A stretch of DNA of 7,661 bases, from the NCBI GenBank assembly GCA_038227745.1, contig JBBRPS010000502.1:1-7661 (forward strand). Reading direction: 5' to 3'. The stretch is from DASPXY01 sp038227745. Its GTDB lineage: Bacteria > Planctomycetota > Planctomycetia > Gemmatales > Gemmataceae. Numbering within the stretch: position 1 is the first letter of the stretch; every line of letters starts with the position of its first letter. Made by a program: the position numbers and the translations under genes. Positions 1 through 5,155 of this stretch are shown here, piece after piece. The notes under the pieces were generated by a model. That model had not been told where the DNA came from. It saw only the letters and a list, made by a program, of their open reading frames with translations, and made no database searches.

Positions 1-36
1 ATCCTGACATGGATCTGTCAGGATTGGAATCCTGAC
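1..36. repeat. Three alternating inverted 8-9 nt repeats upstream of the glycosyltransferase
   Basis: ATCCTGACA (1-9) pairs with TGTCAGGAT (16-24) across a 6-nt loop. The right arm, read as GTCAGGATT (17-25), can instead pair with AATCCTGAC (28-36) across 2 nt. The two hairpins share an arm and exclude each other. The left end is cut by the window edge, so more copies may lie outside. It sits about 15 nt before the ribosome binding site of the next gene. It may be a terminator for an upstream gene, a leader structure or part of an intergenic repeat. The pairing is seen directly; the role is unknown. Confidence 0.6.
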
Positions 37-63
37 CCACGAAGAGGCGGAAGGAGTCGCCGC

Positions 64-1143
64 ATGCCAAATGAGCAACGTGTCCCGCTGGCCGCTTACG
101 AGGCGCGCCGCATCGCCCTGATCAAGCCGAGCGCCCTGGGCGACATCGTCCACAGCCTACCCGTGCTGACGGCGCTGCGGGCGCGCTACCCCGAGGCACA
201 CATCACCTGGGTGGTCAACCGCGGCTACGAGCCGCTGCTGCGCGGCCACCCCGACCTCGACGAGACGCTGCCGTTCGACCGCACCGCCAACCGGGCCGGC
301 GCGCTCCACGCCGCCCTCAACTTCGGCCGCTTCCTCAACCGCCTCCGCCGCCGCCGCTTTGACCTGGTCATCGACCTGCAAGGCCTGCTGCGCAGCGGCG
401 TCATGGCCCTCGCCACGGGGGCCGCGCGCCGCGTCGGACTGTCGTCGGCGCGCGAGGGGGCGTGCTGGTTCTACACCGATTCCGTGCCGGTCCGCGACTG
501 CAACGCCCTGCACGCGGTCGAGCGCTACTGGCTCGTCGCCGCGGCGCTCGGTGCGGGCGACCACGCCGTCCGCTTCCGCGTCCCCGTCACGGAGTCGGCG
601 CGGCAGTGGGCGACAGCGGCGCTCCGGGACTGCCCGCGGCCCTGGATGGCCATCGCGGTCGGTTCGCGCTGGATGACGAAGCGCTGGCCGCCGGAGCACT
701 TCGCCGCCCTCGTCCGTCGCGCCCGCGACAACTTCGGCGGCACGGCGCTGTTCGTCGGCGCCCCGGACGAGGTGGAGCTGTCGCGGCGGACGGCGGCGCT
801 GCTGGGCGGCCCTGCGCGCGACCTGACCGGCGCGACGACGCTGCCGCAGTTGGCCGCCCTACTCGGCCTGGCCGACGTGATGATCGCCAACGACACCGGG
901 CCGCTCCACCTGGCGGCGGCGCTGGGCCGGCCGGTCGTCGCGCCGTATACCTGTACCCAGGTCCGGCTGACGGGGCCATACGGCGCCTTCCGCAGCGCGG
1001 TCGAAACGGAGGTCTGGTGCCGCGGGAGCCTGCACAAGCGCTGCGGCCGGCTGGAGTGCATGGCGGAGCTGACGCCCGACCGGCTCTGGCCGGTCCTGCA
1101 CGGGGCGTTGACGACATGGGAGAAGACCTGCCGATGCGCCTGA
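64..1143 (+). CDS. Glycosyltransferase family 9 (LPS heptosyltransferase-like)
   Basis: This 359-residue protein is probably a GT-B fold transferase of the GT9 family, which adds heptose or a related sugar from a nucleotide donor to lipid A/core or another envelope glycan on the cytoplasmic face of the membrane. The N-terminal IKPSALGDIVHSLPVL segment (residues 20-35) carries the conserved GD pair (G26-D27), where the heptosyltransferase catalytic Asp lies. Further GT9 landmarks are KRWPPEHF (206-213), LTGATTLPQLAALL (254-267), NDTGPLHLAAALGRPVV (276-292) and TGPYG (303-307). A cysteine-bearing tail (C319, C327, C332) is common in this family. Length is normal. ATG 64 is supported by AAGGAG at 51-56, 7 nt upstream. 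The stop overlaps the maf start by 10 nt, so the two are probably translationally coupled. The family is secure; the exact sugar and acceptor cannot be read from sequence, so I give no symbol. Confidence 0.92.
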   Translation: MPNEQRVPLAAYEARRIALIKPSALGDIVHSLPVLTALRARYPEAHITWVVNRGYEPLLRGHPDLDETLPFDRTANRAGALHAALNFGRFLNRLRRRRFDLVIDLQGLLRSGVMALATGAARRVGLSSAREGACWFYTDSVPVRDCNALHAVERYWLVAAALGAGDHAVRFRVPVTESARQWATAALRDCPRPWMAIAVGSRWMTKRWPPEHFAALVRRARDNFGGTALFVGAPDEVELSRRTAALLGGPARDLTGATTLPQLAALLGLADVMIANDTGPLHLAAALGRPVVAPYTCTQVRLTGPYGAFRSAVETEVWCRGSLHKRCGRLECMAELTPDRLWPVLHGALTTWEKTCRCA

Positions 1144-1706
1144 TCCTGGCCAGTGGCTCGCTCGGGCGGCGTGAGTTGCTCAAACTCGCCGGTCATCCCT
1201 TCGAGGTGAAGCCCGCCGGCGTCGAGGAGCCAACCGGGGCCGGCGTCACGGACATCCGCGCGTTCGTGCGCGACGTGGCCTGGCTCAAGGCCGCCGCCGC
1301 GGTGCCGCAGGTCGCCGAGGGGATTGTCATCGCCGCGGACACGGTCGGCTGGCTGAACGGCGCGGTGATCGGCAAGCCCGAAGACGAGGCCGACGCCCGC
1401 CGCATCCTGACCGCGCTCGGCGGAACGGAGCACGAGCTGTGGACCGGCGTCGTGCTGTGGCGCCGGCCCGACGACTTGCAACTGGCGTGGCAGGAGCGCA
1501 GCCGCGTCGCGTTCAAGCGCCTGACCGACGCCGAACTCGACACGTACCTGGCGACGCGCACCTGGGTGGGCTGCTCCGGGGCCTACGCCATCCAGGAGAA
1601 GGACGACCCTTACGTCCGCGTGGTCGAGGGCAGTACGAGCAACGTGATCGGTTTGCCGATGGAGACGCTGGAGCGGGTGCTGCCGTGGTTCGCCGCGGCG
1701 CCGTGA
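1134..1706 (+). CDS. maf: Maf-like nucleoside triphosphate pyrophosphatase
   Basis: A 190-residue cytoplasmic Maf/HAM1-fold enzyme. The family hydrolyses NTPs, including dTTP/UTP or modified nucleotides, to the monophosphate and pyrophosphate; it is seen as house cleaning and is linked to septum control. Visible motifs are LILASGSLGRRELL (residues 3-16), AADT with catalytic D69, GKP (80-82), the H100-to-TGV stretch (100-106), GAYAIQ (149-154) and NVIGLP (170-175). The usual SPRR motif reads SLGR here, a small departure. I chose ATG 1134 because Maf proteins normally begin at M-x-LILAS. An in-frame ATG at 1116 would add only six residues, and GGGAG just after it can serve as ribosome binding site for 1134. 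It overlaps the glycosyltransferase by 10 nt and is probably co-transcribed. Substrate subtype (YhdE or YceF) is not resolved. Confidence 0.93.
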   Translation: MRLILASGSLGRRELLKLAGHPFEVKPAGVEEPTGAGVTDIRAFVRDVAWLKAAAAVPQVAEGIVIAADTVGWLNGAVIGKPEDEADARRILTALGGTEHELWTGVVLWRRPDDLQLAWQERSRVAFKRLTDAELDTYLATRTWVGCSGAYAIQEKDDPYVRVVEGSTSNVIGLPMETLERVLPWFAAAP

Positions 1707-1713
1707 GCGCGGG

Positions 1714-1760
1714 AGGCCCACGGGGTGCAACCCGTGGGCTTGGGCGCGGCCCGTGGGCTT
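1714..1760. terminator. Hairpin between convergent maf and rtcA, plus a repeated arm
   Basis: GCCCACGGG (1716-1724) pairs perfectly with CCCGTGGGC (1731-1739) around the loop GTGCAA. An A-T and a G-T pair extend the stem to 11. The right-arm sequence CCCGTGGGCTT (1731-1741) recurs as a direct copy at 1750-1760. The hairpin lies 10 nt after the maf stop and just beyond the rtcA stop on the other strand, so a two-way terminator is likely. There is no real U-tract, so an intergenic repeat with incidental terminator activity is equally possible. Confidence 0.55.
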
Positions 1761-1765
1761 GTCGG

Positions 1766-2803
1766 TCACGCGATCCGCACCCATCCCGGCTTGCCCTCCG
1801 CGCCCTCCAGTTGAATCTCGCGGTCGACGAACATCCGAATCACGCCCACGTTCGTGATGAGGTGCCGCGTTATCTCCACGACCGGGAACGACGACGGCCC
1901 CGACGCCAGCGCCAGCGGCAGCACGAGCTGGTCGGCGCTGTGGACGTCCACGCCCTGCGGCTCGGCCTGCAGGTGCGTCAACGCCTGGTCCACCGCCTCG
2001 TCGGCGACGCGCTCCGCGCGCTTGCCGCGCTCGCCCAGCGCGAAGACCAGCGTCGGCACCGGCGCCGTCTCCAGCACCACCGCCAGCACCGTCCCCGGGC
2101 CGCCCGACCAGCTCTCCTCGCGGAGGTCCGCCGTCAACCCGTGGTCCTCCAGGCGGTGGACCGCCCGCCGCGCCTGCCGCCGCGCGATGTCCTCCGGCAG
2201 CCCCGCCACGGCGCTGAAGCCCGTCGCCTTCCTCGGCCGGTCGGGGATCTCCATCTGGAACCCGAACAGGCGCGGGCACGGCTGGACGTGCGCCTCCAGC
2301 ACGCCGCCGCCGCGCGGGTAGAAGCCCGGCCGCGGCATCCGCAGCTTCATCCGCAGTCCGACCAGCTCCATGTACGGCCGCCACGTCGTCTCCAGGAAGT
2401 GGTAGCACGGGCTGGTCGAGACGTGCGTGCCGCCCGTGATCGTGACCTCGCTCGGGGCGGTGGTCTTGAACGCCAGCGGCAGGTAGAGCGTGTGCAGGAC
2501 CAGCGCGGTGGCGCCGGCGGTGCCGATCGGGAAGTTGTACTTGCCCGGCACGACGGCGCCCGGCTCGAACGTCAGGTCGCTGCTGTCCTTGCTGTCGCCC
2601 TTGACGCGCGCCTGGCCGATGGTGGCCGCGGCGCGGACGCTCATGAGGTGCTGCGGCTGCAGGCCCGGGCGCGGACGGCGGGCGCGGATGTGGCGCAGGT
2701 GGAACGGTTTGCCCGTGACCAGCGACAGCGCCAGGCTGCTGCGCAGGATCTGGCCGCCGCCCTCGCCGAACGAGCCGTCGATCTCCACAACAGGTTGGCT
2801 CAT
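1766..2803 (-). CDS. rtcA: RNA 3'-terminal phosphate cyclase
   Basis: A 345-residue cytoplasmic enzyme that uses ATP to convert an RNA 3'-phosphate into a 2',3'-cyclic phosphate through an enzyme-AMP intermediate. Family landmarks in order are IDGSFGEGGGQILR (residues 8-21), RPGLQPQH (45-52), GTAGATALVL (94-103), GGTHVSTSP (124-132), GFYPRGGG (160-167), HSADQLVLPLALA (288-300) and RHLITN (313-318). H314 in the last motif aligns with the AMP-accepting histidine (His309 in E. coli RtcA). Length matches the family (about 340). ATG at 2803 is supported by GGAGGA on the minus strand (2814-2819), 10 nt upstream. No rtcB ligase or rtcR regulator is next to it, unlike the E. coli operon; it is convergent with maf and divergent from the riboswitch-controlled transporter. 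Confidence is high from motif order and the intact nucleophile. Confidence 0.95.
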   Translation of the reverse strand: MSQPVVEIDGSFGEGGGQILRSSLALSLVTGKPFHLRHIRARRPRPGLQPQHLMSVRAAATIGQARVKGDSKDSSDLTFEPGAVVPGKYNFPIGTAGATALVLHTLYLPLAFKTTAPSEVTITGGTHVSTSPCYHFLETTWRPYMELVGLRMKLRMPRPGFYPRGGGVLEAHVQPCPRLFGFQMEIPDRPRKATGFSAVAGLPEDIARRQARRAVHRLEDHGLTADLREESWSGGPGTVLAVVLETAPVPTLVFALGERGKRAERVADEAVDQALTHLQAEPQGVDVHSADQLVLPLALASGPSSFPVVEITRHLITNVGVIRMFVDREIQLEGAEGKPGWVRIA

Positions 2804-2845
2804 GTCGCTGCCGTCCTCCGCACCCCCGACCGGAAACCCTCATGC

Positions 2846-2874
2846 AGCGTAAACAGCCCGACGTGGGTTGCCAA
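2846..2874 (-). promoter_or_regulatory. Candidate sigma70-type promoter for rtcA
   Basis: Read on the minus strand, TTGGCA (2869-2874) and TACGCT (2846-2851) are separated by 17 nt and would start transcription near 2839, some 35 nt before the rtcA ATG. The -35 is a 5/6 match; the -10 is only 3/6. An 8-nt inverted repeat, ATGCAGCG (2842-2849) and CGCTGCAT (2880-2887), brackets the site and could be an operator or a chance pairing. Prediction by eye only. Confidence 0.35.
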
Positions 2875-2907
2875 GCCCGCGCTGCATTCGCCGGCGCGGG
2901 CCGTCCC

Positions 2908-2935
2908 TTGCCGAAGCGCCCGCCCGGCTTACAAT
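2908..2935 (+). promoter_or_regulatory. Candidate promoter driving the riboswitch leader
   Basis: TTGCCG (2908-2913) and TACAAT (2930-2935) are separated by 16 nt, with 4/6 and 5/6 matches to the sigma70 consensus. The predicted start near 2942 lies about 20 nt before the first paired base of the riboswitch at 2961. That is where a promoter for a riboswitch leader should be. Spacing and position support the call; it has not been tested. Confidence 0.55.
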
Positions 2936-2960
2936 GAGGAGCTACTATCGCCACTTGCGT

Positions 2961-3106
2961 TGCCGTGACCGTCGCCGAATCCGCGGGCCGAACCGCGGAG
3001 CGGGGGAACCAATCCCACGGGGCGAACCCGGCCTTCCGGCCGGGCGGGGGAACTCAACTCCGAGCCCGTCAGCTAACCTCGCAGGCGTCCGAGGAAGTCG
3101 ATGGCA
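2961..3106 (+). ncRNA. Cyclic di-AMP riboswitch (ydaO/yuaA class)
   Basis: The leader matches the ydaO-type aptamer in both sequence and order. GCGGGGGAACCAAT (3000-3013) is followed by GGGGCGAA (3019-3026) and then CCGTCAGCTAACCTCG (3066-3081) with AGGCGTC after it; these are the hallmark conserved blocks of the class as I recall it. Pairing agrees. The closing stem P1 joins 2961-2969 with 3097-3106, with one bulged base. Four more pairs (2957-2960 with 3109-3112) can extend it past a two-base bulge. CCGCGG (2981-2986) pairs with CCGCGG (2993-2998). CCCGGCC (3027-3033) pairs with GGCCGGG (3038-3044) around TTCC. Known members bind cyclic di-AMP and mostly turn gene expression off. The downstream gene is a KimA-like potassium transporter, the classic target. 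Ends are approximate. I am confident of the class from the conserved blocks; a covariance-model score would settle it. Confidence 0.9.
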
Positions 3107-3112
3107 GAACGC

Positions 3113-3136
3113 GGGCCGCCGCCGGCCCCCTCTTTT
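3113..3136 (+). terminator. Intrinsic terminator of the riboswitch expression platform
   Basis: GGGCCG (3113-3118) pairs with CGGCCC (3123-3128) around a CCGC loop, followed by CC and TCTTTT (3131-3136). This all-GC stem and short U-run sit directly after the aptamer and before the transporter start. That fits a transcriptional OFF switch in which ligand binding favours termination. I did not find a clear competing antiterminator, so the switching mechanism is inferred. Confidence 0.65.
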
Positions 3137-3204
3137 GGCCCATCACCGACCCTTTGGGTAGGGAAGGCCTCGCCGCGGAGCAAGTGGTTCGCAGGGCCAT
3201 CAGC

Positions 3205-5019
3205 ATGCTGGTCCAGGGGAAACGCCCGCGCGAGCTGCGCTGGTACCACGCCGGTCCGATGCTCTTCGGCGACTGGGGCACCAGCCGCCTCTACGTCCTC
3301 GGCATCGCCTTCGCCGCCACGCGCTACGCCTCGCTCTGGTTCATGCTGGCGATGTCGGTCCTGCTGATCGCCGTCGGCTGGGCCTATCAGGTCGTCTGCC
3401 GTCTGTTCCCCGACGGCGGCGGCGTCTACTCCTCCGCCCGCCACCGCTCGCAGTCCCTCGCCGTCATCGGCGCCCTGCTCTTGTGCGCCGACTACGTCGT
3501 CACCGCCGCCCTGTCCGCCCTGGACGCCTTCCATTACCTGCACGTGCCGCGCCCGGAACTGTGGGCCGCGGGCAGCATGGCCGCCATCGGCCTGCTCAAC
3601 TACTTCGGCCCGACCAGGGCGGGCCGGTTCGCCCTGATCGCGGCCCTGCTGACGGTGGTGCTCACCTTCATTGTCGGCATGGCGTCAGTCCCCGCGCTCG
3701 GCGAGGCGCATGTGCGGCCGCCGCAGGGCCACCTCGGGGCGTGGTGGTCGCAGTTCACCTCCCTCATCCTCGCGATCTCCGGCGTCGAGGCGGTCGCGAA
3801 CATGACCGGCATCATGGTCGAACCGGTCGCGCGGACCTCGCGCCTGGCCATCTGGCCCGTACTCACCGAGATCGTCATCCTCAATCTCGTGCTGACCGTC
3901 GCCATGCTCGCCCTCCCGCCGGAGCTGGTCTTCGATGACCAGGGGAATGTTCTGAAGAAGGCCGAGGACGCCATGCTCCGCATCCTGGCGGAGCACTACG
4001 TCGGCCCTGCGTTCGCCGCCGGCGCTTCACTCGTCTTTGCCATGCTGCTGCTCTCCGCGGTCAACACCGCCGTAACGGACCTCGTAAGCATTCAGTACAT
4101 GATGGCGCGCGACAAGGAACTGCCTGCCGTGCTGGCCGGCCTGAACCGCTGGGGCATGCCGCTGGTGCCGCTCATCATCGGCTGCATCGTGCCGCTGGTC
4201 ACCGTGCTCGCGGTCCCGGACGTCGGGGAGTTGTCGCACCTGTACGCCATCGGCGTCGTCGGCGCCGTCGCGGTGAACCTGGGCACCACCTCGACCAACT
4301 TCGCGCTGCCGCTCAGGCGCTGGGAGCGGGCGCTGATGCTGCCGCTCACGGTGGTGATGATCGCCATCTGGTGTACCATCGCGTACGAGAAGCCGCATGC
4401 GCTGGCCTTCGCGCTGGGCATCCTTGGGGCCGGCCTGGCGGGGCGCTGGGCGGCGCACAACCGCGCGAACATCCGCAAGTGGTTCCTGGCCCCGGTGGCG
4501 CACCCGTTCCTCCTCGACGGGCCGGGGACCGGCGGCTCGGTGGTGATCGGCGGGGCGACGGCGCGGGCCTTGATGCCGGCGCCCCCGGCGAAGCCGGTCT
4601 ACACGTCGGCGGGGCGCCTCCTGATCGCGACGCGCGGCAACCCCAAACTGCTGCACTTCGCGCTGGACCAGGCGAAGACGCGGCAGGCGGAGTTGCTCGT
4701 CCTGTTCGTGCGCCACATCGCGGTGCCGACGATGGGGCCGGCCAACCAGGCCGACGCGAGTACCGACCCCGAGGCGCAGGTGCTGTTCCGGCAGGTCCAG
4801 AAGGACGCGGCCGAGGCGGGCGTGCCGGTGCGCTTCCTGTACTCGGTGGCCTCGGACATCGCCGAGGCGATCCTGGAGACGGCGGCGACGCACGGCGTGG
4901 ATCTGGTGCTGCTGGGCGCGTCGCAGCGCGGCGGCCTGTGGCGGACCATGAAGGGCGACGTCATCCAGGAGGTCGGCCAGCACCTGCCGGAAACGATGAG
5001 CCTGCTGATCCACGCCTGA
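3205..5019 (+). CDS. KimA-like APC/KUP-superfamily K+ transporter with USP-like C-terminal domain
   Basis: This inner-membrane protein (604 residues from ATG 3205) probably imports potassium by proton symport. An N-terminal APC-type region of about 11-12 helices runs to roughly residue 435. The first helix carries GDWGTSRLY (22-30), close to the KUP signature GDIGTSPLY. D23 and Y30, and D96, T100 and S104 in ADYVVTAALS, keep the spacing of residues I recall as the potassium/proton site of B. subtilis KimA (D36, Y43, D117, T121, S125). FPDGGGVYSSA (68-78) and SGVEAVANMTGIMVEP also resemble that family. A universal-stress-protein-like domain spans about 470-604; its nucleotide loop is degenerate (G571 to G584, ending GD, not GS). 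In KimA the equivalent domain binds cyclic di-AMP. The frame is open back to GTG 2965, but that stretch is the riboswitch. ATG 3205 has AGGG 8 nt upstream and gives a KimA-like length; GTG 3184 is the alternative. An amino-acid permease role is not excluded. Confidence 0.85.
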   Translation: MLVQGKRPRELRWYHAGPMLFGDWGTSRLYVLGIAFAATRYASLWFMLAMSVLLIAVGWAYQVVCRLFPDGGGVYSSARHRSQSLAVIGALLLCADYVVTAALSALDAFHYLHVPRPELWAAGSMAAIGLLNYFGPTRAGRFALIAALLTVVLTFIVGMASVPALGEAHVRPPQGHLGAWWSQFTSLILAISGVEAVANMTGIMVEPVARTSRLAIWPVLTEIVILNLVLTVAMLALPPELVFDDQGNVLKKAEDAMLRILAEHYVGPAFAAGASLVFAMLLLSAVNTAVTDLVSIQYMMARDKELPAVLAGLNRWGMPLVPLIIGCIVPLVTVLAVPDVGELSHLYAIGVVGAVAVNLGTTSTNFALPLRRWERALMLPLTVVMIAIWCTIAYEKPHALAFALGILGAGLAGRWAAHNRANIRKWFLAPVAHPFLLDGPGTGGSVVIGGATARALMPAPPAKPVYTSAGRLLIATRGNPKLLHFALDQAKTRQAELLVLFVRHIAVPTMGPANQADASTDPEAQVLFRQVQKDAAEAGVPVRFLYSVASDIAEAILETAATHGVDLVLLGASQRGGLWRTMKGDVIQEVGQHLPETMSLLIHA

Positions 5020-5047
5020 GCACATTCCGAAATGCGGGACTCAGTAG

Positions 5048-5147
5048 TGTATTACTCCGGCCCGGACACAAGCCCGACGCGCAAGCGAGGGGGCCCCTCG
5101 CTTGCGCGTCGGGCTTGTGGGACGAGCTTCCCTGCCGAGGTAATACA
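5048..5147. repeat. 100-bp nested inverted-repeat element (MITE-like)
   Basis: Outer ends TGTATTACTCCGG (5048-5060) and CCGAGGTAATACA (5135-5147) are inverted copies that differ at two adjacent positions. They enclose the long palindrome listed separately. Terminal repeats around a palindrome with no coding capacity resemble a miniature mobile element. AG occurs just outside both ends, but two bases are too few to call a target duplication. It fills most of the gap between convergent genes (stops at 5019 and 5156). Confidence 0.5.
5067..5119. repeat. Perfect palindrome, 26-bp arms, copy A; likely bidirectional terminator
   Basis: The left arm (5067-5092) begins CACAAGCCCGACGCGCAAGC and is the exact reverse complement of 5094-5119, with one base at the centre. 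A second copy of the same arm occurs at 7608-7657. As RNA it would form a very stable hairpin. Its place between two convergent genes suggests transcription stop for both, although no U-run follows. The repeat family itself looks dispersed. Confidence 0.85.
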
Positions 5148-5155
5148 AGCCGGCG

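Noticed and set aside
525..2954. 809-residue open frame on the minus strand
   Set aside because: It runs antisense through the glycosyltransferase and maf and out of frame through rtcA. Its translation is Arg/Ala/Gly-rich low complexity, as expected from the scarcity of stop codons at about 70% GC.
1439..2968. 509-residue open frame on the plus strand
   Set aside because: It lies antisense to rtcA and out of frame with maf. The composition is repetitive and shows no family motif, while rtcA on the other strand has every catalytic landmark.
3149..3159. Small hairpin ACCC-TTT-GGGT after the terminator
   Set aside because: A four-pair stem is too short to claim a role, though it could slightly affect access to the transporter start.
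3101..3367. ATG 3101 as start of a small plus-strand gene of 88 residues
   Set aside because: The ATG lies inside the riboswitch P1 stem, out of frame with the transporter, and the product is a frame shadow of the transporter N-terminus.
4027..5025. 332-residue minus-strand frame opposite the transporter
   Set aside because: The translation is His/Arg/Gln-rich with no motif, the typical antisense reading of GC-rich membrane-protein codons.
5046..5149. AG dinucleotides flanking the nested repeat as a target-site duplication
   Set aside because: Two bases are expected by chance too often; without an empty site this is not evidence of transposition.
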